A stretch of DNA of 18,009 nt. It comes from Chloroflexi bacterium RBG_16_70_13 (GTDB taxonomy: Bacteria; Chloroflexota; Limnocylindria; Limnocylindrales; CSP1-4). The DNA lies in the NCBI GenBank assembly GCA_001795245.1, contig MGOD01000110.1:5379-23387 (forward strand), read 5' to 3'. Shown piece after piece: positions 6,502 to 14,239 of the stretch (positions are counted from its first letter, which is position 1; each line of letters opens with the position of its first letter). The notes beneath the pieces were generated by a model. The model ran no database searches. It was given only the letters and a program-made list of their open reading frames with translations, and was not told the DNA's origin. The translations under genes were made by a program, and so were the position numbers.

Positions 6502-7470
6502 CTACGCGGTGATGACGACCTTCGCCCGCGCCTTGCCGGTGCCGACGTAGCGCACGGCCTCCCGACCCTCGGTGAGCGGATACGTCCGATCGATGGCCGG
6601 CCGGAACGTGCCCGCCTGGATGAGCTCGGTGATGGTGACGAGGTCCTCGATCCCGGGCTTCGCCACGAAGAACGTCACGCGCTGGCGGAGCAGCCGCCTC
6701 CGGAGCATGACGTTGATGATCCGCCCGAAGACCCCGAACCAGCCACCGTGCTTCGCCGCACCGACCTGGACGAAGATCCCAGTCGGGGCGAGGACCCGGC
6801 GAAGGCTGGCGACCGACCGCGTCGCGGCGATGTCGAGGACCGCGTCGTAACGCTCGGGACGCCGGGTGACGTCCTCCTTGGTGTAGTCGATGACGTCGTC
6901 CGCGCCGAGCGATCGGATGAGGTCGACGTTCAATGGGCCCGTCACCGCGGTGACATGGGCGCCGAGCGCCTTCGCGAGCTGGACTGCGAACGTGCCGACT
7001 CCGCCACCCGCGCCGTGGATGAGGACCCGCTGTCCCGGCTTGACCTGGGCGTGGTCACGCAGTCCCTGGAGGGCGGTGTGGCCTGCGACGTTGAGGGTCG
7101 CTGCCTCCTCGAACGAGAGCTCGGGTGGCTTCCGGAGCAGCCGATCCTCCCGGGCCGAGACGTACTGGGCGAAGGTTGCGGACGCGCTGCCGAGGACCTC
7201 GTCGCCGAGCTTGAACCTGGTAACGCCTGGGCCGACGGCCTCGACCGTGCCGGCGAGATCGACGCCGCGGATCGGGTCGTCCTGCTGGCGCATGACCTTC
7301 CCGATGATCTCCAGCAGCAGGCCGCCGTGCGTCGTGTGCCAGTCGAGGGCGTTCACGGACGCGGCGCGCATCCGCACGAGGACCCGCCCCTCCGTCAGGG
7401 CGGGCACGGGGACGCCCCGGACGTGGAGGGAATCGGCAGAGCCGTAGCCCTCCTGCACGAGTGCCATCAT
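6502..7470 (-). CDS. Zinc-independent alcohol dehydrogenase / quinone oxidoreductase-like (MDR) protein
   Basis: A 322-residue medium-chain dehydrogenase/reductase of the quinone oxidoreductase type, expected to use NADPH to reduce quinones or enones in the cytoplasm. The N-terminal GroES-like domain shows VLVRMRAASVNALDW (30-44), GVDLAGTVEAVG (69-80) and FKLGDEV (86-92). The cofactor-binding Rossmann motif is IHGAGGGVGTFAVQLAKALG (151-170), followed by LGADDVIDY. Zinc-ligand cysteines are absent. I chose the ATG at 7470 because it gives the usual family N terminus and has GGAG upstream. The ATG at 7530 would add 20 residues without a ribosome binding site. The remains of a TetR gene lie divergently at its 5' end, and TetR regulators often control such genes. 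Confidence 0.9.
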   Translation of the reverse strand: MMALVQEGYGSADSLHVRGVPVPALTEGRVLVRMRAASVNALDWHTTHGGLLLEIIGKVMRQQDDPIRGVDLAGTVEAVGPGVTRFKLGDEVLGSASATFAQYVSAREDRLLRKPPELSFEEAATLNVAGHTALQGLRDHAQVKPGQRVLIHGAGGGVGTFAVQLAKALGAHVTAVTGPLNVDLIRSLGADDVIDYTKEDVTRRPERYDAVLDIAATRSVASLRRVLAPTGIFVQVGAAKHGGWFGVFGRIINVMLRRRLLRQRVTFFVAKPGIEDLVTITELIQAGTFRPAIDRTYPLTEGREAVRYVGTGKARAKVVITA

Positions 7471-7518
7471 CGTGTCGCTCCGGCGTTCCGCGTCGTCGGC
7501 CGCGGCCGGCAGGGCTGA

Positions 7519-7620
7519 TACGGCAGTCATCGGTCCGAGCCAGCCGGCGCCATGAAGTTCTTCGAGTTCGGGCTCGACCTCATCCTGGACGGGATCGAGC
7601 GCCGCCGCGACGCGCCGTAG
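7519..7620 (+). pseudogene. C-terminal remnant of a TetR-family regulator
   Basis: After a stop at 7516-7518 this frame reads SEPAGAMKFFEFGLDLILDG and IERRRDAP, then TAG at 7618-7620. FEFGLDLILDGIE closely resembles the last helix of many TetR/AcrR proteins. Nothing upstream encodes the helix-turn-helix, and the piece overlaps the start region of the oxidoreductase gene on the other strand. It is probably the tail of a deleted regulator. The match is short, so confidence is moderate. Confidence 0.5.
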
Positions 7621-7862
7621 TCGCGGCGCGCCGGTGGCTCGGCCGCTCCAGCTGCGGTGAAGTCGCCCGCGAACGAGTCTATCGCGATGCACAGCGGGGC
7701 CCGGTCTATGGGCGCCCTCGACGACTCAGTCCTCATGGGGATCGAGATTCCCGTCGCTCAGGTCGACGAGAACCCTAGAATCGGCACCAGGTCGGTCACG
7801 GGCGTGGCCGCGTACGTGGGGGGTTCGAGCTGAACCGCGGATGGGCGAACGGACCTCCCGGG
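7621..7862. other. Non-coding or degraded stretch
   Basis: There is no convincing gene here. A 48-codon open frame (7687-7833, +) has no ribosome binding site and no recognisable family. The stretch lies between the TetR remnant and the frameshifted amidohydrolase and may hold eroded coding sequence. Confidence 0.4.
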
Positions 7863-9702
7863 ATGCGGCGCGGACTGCCAGCCGTCGTGGCAACGCTGGT
7901 CGTCGTTACCCCATGCGTCGCCTCGGGTAGCCCGGTCCCGTCGTCGAGCGGCTTTCCCGAGCGCATGCGGTCCGGGTGACGGTCCGACGCCCAAGCCCAC
8001 TGCCGACGTCGTCTTCACGAACGCTAACGTCGTCACCATTGACCCCGCTCGGCCGCGGGCCGAGGCCGTCGCGGACCGGGGTGACACGATCGTCGCCGTC
8101 GGCACGAGAGCGGAAGTCGAGGCGCTGGCGGGGCCCTCAACGACGGTCGTCGATCTCGCCGGCCTGACCCTCGCCCCCGGGTTCATCGACGCCCACCAGC
8201 ACCGGATCGGCGACGGCTCGTCGGTTCTCGGCAGGGAGCCGCCCGAGCTTATCGATGCCGCGATCGCGCAGGGCTACACGACGATCCACGAGCTCTATGT
8301 CGACGAGCATCGCCTCCAGGTGCTGCGGGACCTCGACCGTGCCGGAGACCTCCGACTGCGGGTCAACGCCTACCTCGTCGTCAACGAGAACAGCGCCGAG
8401 GGCCGGCTCCTGGGCGACTACTTCAACGACCATGAGCCCGGGGAGTCGGTCAGTCCGCACGTCCGGGTAGCCGGTCTCAAGGTCTTCACCGACTTCGCCA
8501 ATGCGACGGTGCTCCTGTGGAACCAGGCCGATCTCGACGCTTTCGTCGCGGCCCGCCACGCCGAGGGCTGGCAGCTCGCGATCAAGATCGTCAGCGCGAC
8601 GTCGCTGGCGATGATCCTCGAGGCCGGGGCGGCCGCCCATGCCGCTGACCCGACCTTCGGCCAGGCACGCCCGCGCCTCGAGCACATGCTCTTCGCGACG
8701 CCGGAACAGATCGCGGACATCTCGGACCTCGGCTTCGTGCCCGCCATAAACACGAACGTCCCCGGCCAGCTCGTCGGCGAGCCGGACATCGAGGCCCTCG
8801 GCGCGCGCGAGCCGGTGGGGGCGTATGCGCCGTGGCGCAGCCTGTTCGAGGCCCTCCTTACCCCGGCCGGGATCAGCGGCTTCCCGAGCTTCCACGTCGA
8901 GGAGCCGACCGGGGCCCCCTTCGGGTCGCCGATCCACCTCATCTACCAGGCCGTGACCCGGGTCGGCAACCTCGGCACGCCCTCTCCGGCGGAGCTGCTC
9001 GAGGAGCCCCTGATCCCCGAGCAGGCGATGGCGGCTCACACCATCAATGCCGCGTCCGCGGCGTTCGAGGACGATGTCAAGGGCTCGATCACCCCGGGCA
9101 AGCTGGCCGACCTCGTCGTCCTCTCGGGCGATCCGCTGGCGGTCCTACCCGCGGCGATCAACGACATCACCGTTCTCATGACGATGATCGGCGGACGAGT
9201 GGAGCACTGCGCCGCCGGATCGGAGGCCATCTGTCCCGACCTGAGCCCATCGGGGACCCCCGCGCCGGGTGCCGGCTCCACGCCGCCGCCGAATGGCGTC
9301 AGCCTCGGCGCGGGGGCCACCGTGACCGCCTCGAGCGAGCTCCCGGGGGCGGAGGCCGACCGCGCCGTCGACGGCACGCCGGCCCACTGGAACGCGGCGG
9401 GGCTTTCGCCGCAGTGGATCGAGATCGTGCTGGCCGAAGCCCGCCGAGTCGACGCGATCAATCTCGTCGTGGCCCAGGATCCCGGCGGCCCCAGCCGCCA
9501 CGAGCTCTGGGTTCGGCGAACTGGTGGCGAGCCCACCCTCGTCCAGGTGTTCGAGGGGCTGACCGCCGATGGCGACGTCCTCCGCTTTGAGCCGGCCGCG
9601 AGACTCGAGGCTGTGGAGCTCGTGAGGGTCGTGACGACCGACGTCGGGGACCTCTTCCCGGCGTGGAAGGAGATCGAGGTCATCGGGCCGCCGGGTTCCT
9701 GA
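7863..9702 (+). CDS. Amidohydrolase-superfamily protein with C-terminal discoidin-like domain; frameshifted near its N terminus
   Basis: The ATG at 7863 opens a secretion leader (MRRGLPAVVATLVVVTPC, then a Ser/Pro linker) that ends at TGA 7977-7979. The main protein continues in the +1 frame (TADVVFTNANVVTIDPARP) to 9702. That frame has no ATG, GTG or TTG between its upstream stop at 7831-7833 and the GTG at 8320, so the leader and body belong together and are split by an indel. The body matches the YtcJ-like Amidohydro_3 group: FIDAHQH with HxH at 8194-8202, KVFTDF, RLEH at 8674-8685, and a C-terminal SITPGKLADLVVLSGDP. The usual HAIGD metal-binding segment reads KIVSAT (K codon at 8584) and the usual GSD segment is not visible. 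A proline-rich linker leads to a discoidin/F5/8-type domain (about 9295-9690), probably for carbohydrate or surface binding. It is likely exported. The substrate is unknown, and activity is doubtful. Confidence 0.75.
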
Positions 9703-9724
9703 GGGCCCGGACCTCGACGCTCGG

Positions 9725-10483
9725 TCAGGCGAGACCGCGGGCCGCCCAGGCCCGCGCGGCGATCGTAAACGGTGCGGTCGGCAGCGCCGTCTGACAGCGG
9801 CCGCGGAGCTCGGCGCGACGGTCCGGATCGAGTCTTGCCACGAACGAGCCGGCGGGGCCGACGCCTCGAGTAAAGGGCTCCCACCAGTCCTCGAACGTGG
9901 CGTGCTCGCGGGCAATGGTCAACGCCGTCGCCTCGACGTCGTGCAGCCCGGCCGCCTCGAACAGTTCCGCCAGGTGGCCCTCGCGGGTGCCGGGCAGGTC
10001 TGACTCGTCATGTGCCCCGGGCTCGATCTCGCGGGCAGCCTGCCAGAAGACCCGCAGCGGGCCCCCCTCACCGCCGTGGTCCCAGACGCAGGCGGCGACG
10101 ACACCGCCCCGACGGGTCACCCGGGCCATCTCCACGAGGCCGGCCACCGGGTCTGCCATGAAGTGGACGACGAGCTGGGCGAGCGATGCATCGAAGGCCT
10201 CGCCCGCGAACGGCAGCCGATCCGCCGACGCGCGCCGGACGTCGACCCCCGGGTGGCGCGTCCGCGCCGCGGCGACGAATGGTTCGGACGGATCGACGGC
10301 GGCGACGGCCGCGGCGCCCAGCCGGGCGACGAGCTCGGTCGTGAGGGCGCCGGGCCCGCAGCCGACGTCGAGCGCGCGCTGACCCGCGTGGAGGCGGGCC
10401 AGATCGGCGAGCTGCGGCGAGAGGAGCACGGAGTAGCGGCCCATGAAGCCGTCGTACGCGGCGGCCTCGACGTTGAAGCTCAT
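9725..10483 (-). CDS. Class I SAM-dependent methyltransferase
   Basis: A 252-residue cytoplasmic methyltransferase of the UbiE/COQ5-like Methyltransf_11 type. Motif I is LDVGCGPGALT (38-48), the acidic residue after strand 2 lies in AAVDPSEPF, and the motif II/III region reads RLPFAGEAFDASLAQLVVHF. The start MSFNVEAAAYDGFMGRYS is the common N terminus of this group. The ATG at 10483 has a TAGACT box 7 bases upstream and no ribosome binding site, as expected for a leaderless mRNA. It converges on the amidohydrolase (22-bp gap) and diverges from the exported protein at 10614. The substrate cannot be told. Confidence 0.92.
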   Translation of the reverse strand: MSFNVEAAAYDGFMGRYSVLLSPQLADLARLHAGQRALDVGCGPGALTTELVARLGAAAVAAVDPSEPFVAAARTRHPGVDVRRASADRLPFAGEAFDASLAQLVVHFMADPVAGLVEMARVTRRGGVVAACVWDHGGEGGPLRVFWQAAREIEPGAHDESDLPGTREGHLAELFEAAGLHDVEATALTIAREHATFEDWWEPFTRGVGPAGSFVARLDPDRRAELRGRCQTALPTAPFTIAARAWAARGLA

Positions 10484-10490
10484 GGCCCGA

Positions 10491-10496
10491 AGTCTA
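10491..10496 (-). promoter_or_regulatory. -10 box of a leaderless promoter (methyltransferase)
   Basis: On the minus strand TAGACT lies 7 bases before the ATG of the methyltransferase. The context CGTAGACT...GGCCATG is nearly the same as before dgcN. No clear -35 box is seen. Confidence 0.45.
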
Positions 10497-10613
10497 CGCA
10501 CGACCCCTCTCGTGGCCGCCCGACCTTCGGCGGTGCGCGCTGGCACCGGGACGGTCCGGCGCCGCGCGTCGCGGCCATTGATTCTGCAAGGTCCGCGGCC
10601 CACACTCCCGGCC

Positions 10614-11174
10614 ATGAAGCGACGCGGCGCCGTTCAGGCCCTTGCCCTTGTCGCGGCCATCACGGTCGGCGTGCCGGCTGTCCTGGCCGCCGACCCCACG
10701 GCCAGTCCGGGCGCCGGGGAAACCGCAAAGCCCGGCAAGGGCCCGAAGGACGCGAAGGCGCCCAGGGTCGAGATCACGCTGAACGGGACCATCGAGCGCA
10801 CGACCGACGCGAAGGGCCGGCCCACGTTCGCCCTGACCGCGGGCGGGACGACCTACGAGCTGTCGGCTGGACCCAAGTGGTTCCATGGATCGAGCGGCGG
10901 CCCGCTGGCAGCCTACGTGGGCAAGTCGGTGGAGGTCCATGGCTGGCATCGCGACGGCTCCACGAGGGTCAGCGTCGACATCGTTGACGGCACGCGGATC
11001 GTCACCACGGGTCGGCCGCCGTGGGCCGGGGGGCCGAAGGTCCACGGCCAGAAGCACCCCGGCTGGAAGGCCTGGCATGAGCACGGCGGGCGTGGCCACG
11101 GCCTCGGGCGCGAAGGGGCGCCCGGCCAGTTGAAGGACAAGCCCGCCCCCGACGAGACAGCCACGACCGGCTGA
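10614..11174 (+). CDS. Small exported protein of unknown function
   Basis: A 186-residue protein. MKRRGAVQALALVAAITVGV and the following PAVLAAD give a typical signal peptide with cleavage after about residue 25. A Pro/Lys/Gly-rich linker follows, then a compact beta domain (about residues 45-125): VEITLNGTIERTTDAKGRP, FALTAGGTTYEL, YVGKSVEVHGW and VSVDIVDGTRI. Its shape suggests an OB-like or DUF5666-like fold, which is inference. The tail is rich in His, Gly and Lys (HGQKHPGWKAWHEHGGRGHG) and could bind metal or an anionic polymer. The ATG at 10614 is chosen from the signal peptide, and no clear ribosome binding site precedes it. It diverges from the methyltransferase and lies 71 bp upstream of dgcN, which has its own promoter-like box. 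Confidence 0.85.
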   Translation: MKRRGAVQALALVAAITVGVPAVLAADPTASPGAGETAKPGKGPKDAKAPRVEITLNGTIERTTDAKGRPTFALTAGGTTYELSAGPKWFHGSSGGPLAAYVGKSVEVHGWHRDGSTRVSVDIVDGTRIVTTGRPPWAGGPKVHGQKHPGWKAWHEHGGRGHGLGREGAPGQLKDKPAPDETATTG

Positions 11175-11231
11175 CCGGGGCAGCGGGCTCGAGGGGCCCG
11201 ACGCGGGGCGTCACGTTGCCCGGGCACGCCG

Positions 11232-11237
11232 TAGACT
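11232..11237 (+). promoter_or_regulatory. -10 box of a leaderless promoter (dgcN-dgcA)
   Basis: TAGACT lies 8 bases before the dgcN ATG at 11246, and no Shine-Dalgarno is present between them. This supports the ATG at 11246 over the in-frame TTG at 11216. No convincing -35 box is seen. Confidence 0.45.
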
Positions 11238-11245
11238 CGGCGGCC

Positions 11246-12358
11246 ATGGGTCCACCTGCGCCGCGCCGACTGGTCATCCTGACCGAGGGCCAGTGGCACG
11301 TCCACAACGCCAAGACCGCGATGGGCGTGATCCGCTACGGCACGGACCGGGTCGTGGCCCTCCTCGACTCCGCGATCGCGGGCCGCAACGTCGCGGAGTG
11401 GATGCCCGGTCACGACATTCCGGCCGTCGCGACGCTCGCCGAGGCGCTCGCCCGGTCCGAGCCGCCGGACACCCTCCTCCTCGGCATCGCCCCAACCGGC
11501 GGGAAACTGCCGGACGCCTGGCGAGCCACGCTCCTCGAGGCCATCCGGGCCGGGCTGAACGTCCACTCGGGCCTCCATACGTTCCTCGGTGACGACCCCG
11601 AGTTCGCGGCGGCCGCGCACCTGGCCGGCGTCGAGATCGTCGACTACCGGCGGCCGCCGCCGCAGCGAAACGAGACGGCCGTCGGGCGGCGACACCGACC
11701 CGGCTCGCGGGTCCTCCTGACCGTCGGCACCGACTGCGCGATCGGCAAGATGTCGGTCGCCCTCGAGCTCCGGAAGTCGGCCCTCGCGGCGGGCGACCAC
11801 GCCGTCTTCGTGCCAACCGGCCAGACCGGGATGATGATCGACGGCTGGGGCGTCGCGGTCGACCGGGTCATCAGCGACTTCGTCCAGGGGACGGTCGAGT
11901 GGATGGTCGAGGAGGGTGAGTCGCGGGGCGATTGGCTGATCGTCGAGGGCCAGGGCTCGCTCGACCATCCGGCCTATTCGTCGGTGACCCTCGGGCTCAT
12001 CCACGGCGCGACGCCCCAGGCGATGGTCATGGTCCACAAGCCGGGGCTGCAGGAGCACGATTTCGACCACCTGCCGGAGGCCTCCTTCCCGATCGCCCGC
12101 CTGCCCGAGTTCATCGCCCTCCACGAAACGGTGGCGGGGCTCGTCGCCCCCGCGAAGGTCGTCGGCATCGCCCTCAACACCTCGTTCTTTCCCGACGACG
12201 CCGAGGCTCGCCGGATCATCGACTGGACCGAGACCGAGACCGGCCTGCCGGCGGCCGACCCCGTTCGCTTCGGTGCGGACGGGCTGTGGCGAGAGATCCG
12301 CCGGCGGGTCGAGTCGCTGCCGTGGGTCCGGGAGAACGACGCCCGGGGCCTGGCGTGA
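11246..12358 (+). CDS. dgcN: DUF1611 family protein, likely D-glutamate N-acetyltransferase DgcN
   Basis: A 370-residue cytoplasmic protein of the DUF1611 family. It has an N-terminal Rossmann-like domain (RLVILTEGQWHVHNAKTAMG, 8-27; GVIRYG) and a P-loop domain with VGTDCAIGKMSVALEL (about 160-175). FVPTGQTGMMIDGWGV and LIVEGQGSLDHPAYSSVTLG follow, as usual for the family. Members paired with an enolase-superfamily epimerase have been described as DgcN. DgcN acetylates D-glutamate to N-acetyl-D-glutamate, which DgcA then converts to the L form. The next gene is that partner and overlaps by four bases, so the two are translationally coupled. The ATG at 11246 is preceded by TAGACT at 8 bases, suggesting a leaderless mRNA. 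The family assignment is strong. The exact reaction rests on knowledge of homologues. Confidence 0.88.
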   Translation: MGPPAPRRLVILTEGQWHVHNAKTAMGVIRYGTDRVVALLDSAIAGRNVAEWMPGHDIPAVATLAEALARSEPPDTLLLGIAPTGGKLPDAWRATLLEAIRAGLNVHSGLHTFLGDDPEFAAAAHLAGVEIVDYRRPPPQRNETAVGRRHRPGSRVLLTVGTDCAIGKMSVALELRKSALAAGDHAVFVPTGQTGMMIDGWGVAVDRVISDFVQGTVEWMVEEGESRGDWLIVEGQGSLDHPAYSSVTLGLIHGATPQAMVMVHKPGLQEHDFDHLPEASFPIARLPEFIALHETVAGLVAPAKVVGIALNTSFFPDDAEARRIIDWTETETGLPAADPVRFGADGLWREIRRRVESLPWVRENDARGLA

Positions 12359-13404
12359 CGCTCCGCCTGCGGCACGAGGTCCTGTCGCTGGCGCTCCGCG
12401 ACCCGTTCCGGATCGCCCGGACCGAGCACGGCGGTGGCCACCGGGTCACGACGGTCATCGTCGAGCTCGAGGACGACCGGTTCCCGGGCGTCGTCGGATA
12501 CGGTGAGGGCTATCCCGACACCTTCTACGGCGAGACGCCGGCCTCGATGGCCGCGCTCTGGCCGCTCCTCCTCGACGCCGTCGGTGAGCCCGAGCCGTCG
12601 ACGGCCGGGCTCGAGGTCGCGGGGGCCGCGATGGCGGACGCCATCCGCTGGAACGGCGCGGCGAAGTGCGCCCTCGATTCGGCACTCCTCGATCTCGTCG
12701 GGAAGGCGACGGGTCGGCCGGCCTGGCGGCTGCTCGGGCTGTCGATGTCGATCCCGCCGACCGACTTCACGATCGGCCTCGACGAGCCGGCGGTCGTGGC
12801 CGAACGGGCCCGCCGGGCCGCCGCGTTCCCGGCCCTCAAGATCAAGGTCGGCGGCCCGGCAGACATGGCGACCCTGCGGGCGGTCCGTGAGGTCTACGGC
12901 GGGCCGATTCGTGTCGATGCCAACACCGGCTGGAGGCCCGAGGTCGCCGTCGCTCTTCTGCCCGAGCTCGTCGCCCTCGGCGTCGAGCTCATCGAGCAGC
13001 CATTCCCGGCCCGGCGCCTCGACTGGCTGGCCGACCTCCAGCAGGCCTCGACGCTGCCGATCGTCGCCGACGAGTCATGCGTGGCGGACGAGGACCTCGA
13101 CGGGCTCGTCGGGGTCGTGGCCGGGGTGAACGTCAAGCTCGCCAAGTGCGGCGGGCCCGGGCCGGCCGCCCGGATGCTGGCCCGCGCCCGCGACCTCGGC
13201 TTCCGGACGTTCCTCGGCTGCATGGAGGAGACATCCGTCGTCATCGCCGCGTCGGCTGCGGTTGCGTCGCTCGCCGACTGGGTCGACCTCGACGGCAACC
13301 TCCTCCTCGCCGCCGACCCGTTCGAAGGCCTCGAGCTGGGCCGCGATCATCGCTGGCAGCTGTCCGACCGGCCGGGCCTTGGGGTCTTTCGGCGCCGTCC
13401 CTGA
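12355..13404 (+). CDS. dgcA: Enolase-superfamily N-acetyl-D-glutamate racemase DgcA / dipeptide epimerase
   Basis: A 349-residue enzyme of the muconate-lactonizing/dipeptide-epimerase subgroup. The catalytic set is complete: LKIKVGG with K162/K164, Mg ligands D188 (VDANTGW), E214 (IEQPF) and D239 (ADES), and the opposite-face lysine in NVKLAKCGG (K261/K264). It starts at GTG 12355 inside the dgcN stop region (GTGA overlap). With DgcN it would epimerise N-acetyl-D-glutamate to N-acetyl-L-glutamate. The WVDLDGN motif (309-315) resembles the DxD that holds the dipeptide amino group in L-Ala-D/L-Glu epimerases, so a peptidoglycan dipeptide role is the alternative. A small hairpin (13400-13415) spans its stop codon. 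Confidence 0.9.
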   Translation: MTLRLRHEVLSLALRDPFRIARTEHGGGHRVTTVIVELEDDRFPGVVGYGEGYPDTFYGETPASMAALWPLLLDAVGEPEPSTAGLEVAGAAMADAIRWNGAAKCALDSALLDLVGKATGRPAWRLLGLSMSIPPTDFTIGLDEPAVVAERARRAAAFPALKIKVGGPADMATLRAVREVYGGPIRVDANTGWRPEVAVALLPELVALGVELIEQPFPARRLDWLADLQQASTLPIVADESCVADEDLDGLVGVVAGVNVKLAKCGGPGPAARMLARARDLGFRTFLGCMEETSVVIAASAAVASLADWVDLDGNLLLAADPFEGLELGRDHRWQLSDRPGLGVFRRRP

Positions 13405-13431
13405 ACCGTTTCAGGCGGTCCGGGGACAGGC

Positions 13432-13464
13432 TGTGGACAAGTTGGTGGACGAAAAGGTGGAGAA
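13432..13464 (-). promoter_or_regulatory. Three DnaA-box-like sequences at 12-bp spacing
   Basis: TGTGGACAA (13432-13440) is the exact complement of TTGTCCACA, the DnaA box preferred in GC-rich bacteria. GGTGGACGA (13444-13452) and GGTGGAGAA (13456-13464) each match it at seven of nine positions, in the same orientation, starting exactly 12 bases apart. No replication gene is nearby. It could be a DnaA-titration or regulatory cluster, or part of the promoter region of the gene at 13634. Confidence 0.45.
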
Positions 13465-13633
13465 CACCCCTTCCGGCCCGGGGCGCCCCGGACGTACCAT
13501 GACGGGGTCGGTTGCGAGTCTCCCGGGAGGGGCCCGCCGACGACCCGGAATCATCGCCGCCGTCCACGGCACGATCTCGCCGTGGCCGCGTCGGCTTCGC
13601 CTTGCCCCGAAGGCACGAGGAGGAGAGGGATCG

Positions 13634-13942
13634 ATGGTCGCGCGCCCCGCGCCGACGCCGGCGCCCTCGGCGGATGCCGTCGAGTTCGTGAAGTTCTGCT
13701 ACCAGCGCCGAAAGGTCGGCTGGCCCGAGCTGTATGACGAGATGTGCGGCGTTGCCGGCCGCGGGCTCTTCCGGGGGTGGGGCCCGGACGACCTCGCGAC
13801 GCATGGCATCGGCTTCAGCCTCGGTCAGATGCCGGCCCTCGCCGCGCTGGTGACCGAGATCGTGACCGAGGACCGGGCCCGGGCCAAGGCCCGAACGGCC
13901 GTGGCCGTGACTCCGGCGGGTGCCCCGGCTTCGGCCGGCTGA
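13634..13942 (+). CDS. Small protein of unknown function (102 aa)
   Basis: I do not recognise a named family. The start is clear: GAGGAGGAG at 13617-13625 precedes the ATG. A Pro/Ala-rich N terminus leads to a compact region with an ordered, globular composition, VEFVKFCYQRRKVGWPELYD (about residues 17-36), then EMCGVAGRGLFRGWG and GIGFSLGQMPALAALV. The C-terminal 20 or so residues are low-complexity Ala/Pro. There is no signal peptide or membrane segment, so it is probably cytoplasmic. Upstream lie 229 noncoding bases with the DnaA-like boxes. Confidence 0.8.
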   Translation: MVARPAPTPAPSADAVEFVKFCYQRRKVGWPELYDEMCGVAGRGLFRGWGPDDLATHGIGFSLGQMPALAALVTEIVTEDRARAKARTAVAVTPAGAPASAG

Positions 13943-14010
13943 GCCCTCCGGAGCTCGAGCCCAGGGGCTGCCGGGCACACCGACCTGCGCCTGACGACGC
14001 TCGGATGGTC

Positions 14011-14030
14011 CGGGAATCGCGGAATTCCCG
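14011..14030. terminator. Hairpin between convergent small genes
   Basis: CGGGAAT (14011-14017) and ATTCCCG (14024-14030) form a 7-bp stem with a 6-base loop in the 297-base gap 13943-14239 between the convergent small genes. No U-tract is seen on either strand. A second weak stem, CGCCAG/CTGGCG, lies at 14135-14154. Nothing else in the gap is supported. Confidence 0.35.
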
Positions 14031-14239
14031 TGGCGGTGGCATTACGATGCGACCCGACCCTCGACGACGGACGAATCGGACGCCCAGGCCTCCCCAACAT
14101 GCGTAATGAGGCATCAAGGACCGGCGTCGGCGGCCGCCAGGCAGCGATCTGGCGTGATATCGGCACCCGGGTGAGAAATCCGCTGCGGCGGGGCTCGAAA
14201 TGGGCGCCCGCGATGGCCGGGCCTTCCCCGGAGGAGCCG

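Noticed and set aside
7471..7530. Upstream ATG at 7530 as start of the oxidoreductase
   Set aside because: The added 20 residues are not part of the family N terminus and no ribosome binding site precedes it. The ATG at 7470 has GGAG.
7687..7833. A 48-codon plus-strand gene
   Set aside because: It has no ribosome binding site, no promoter-like box at a suitable distance and no recognisable sequence.
11216..11245. TTG start at 11216 for dgcN
   Set aside because: The extra ten residues are not family-like and the TAGACT box lies inside them, which fits the ATG at 11246.
13432..13464. Chromosomal origin of replication
   Set aside because: Only three boxes are seen, with no AT-rich unwinding region and no dnaA, dnaN, rpmH or gyr genes nearby. 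I kept it only as a DnaA-box cluster.
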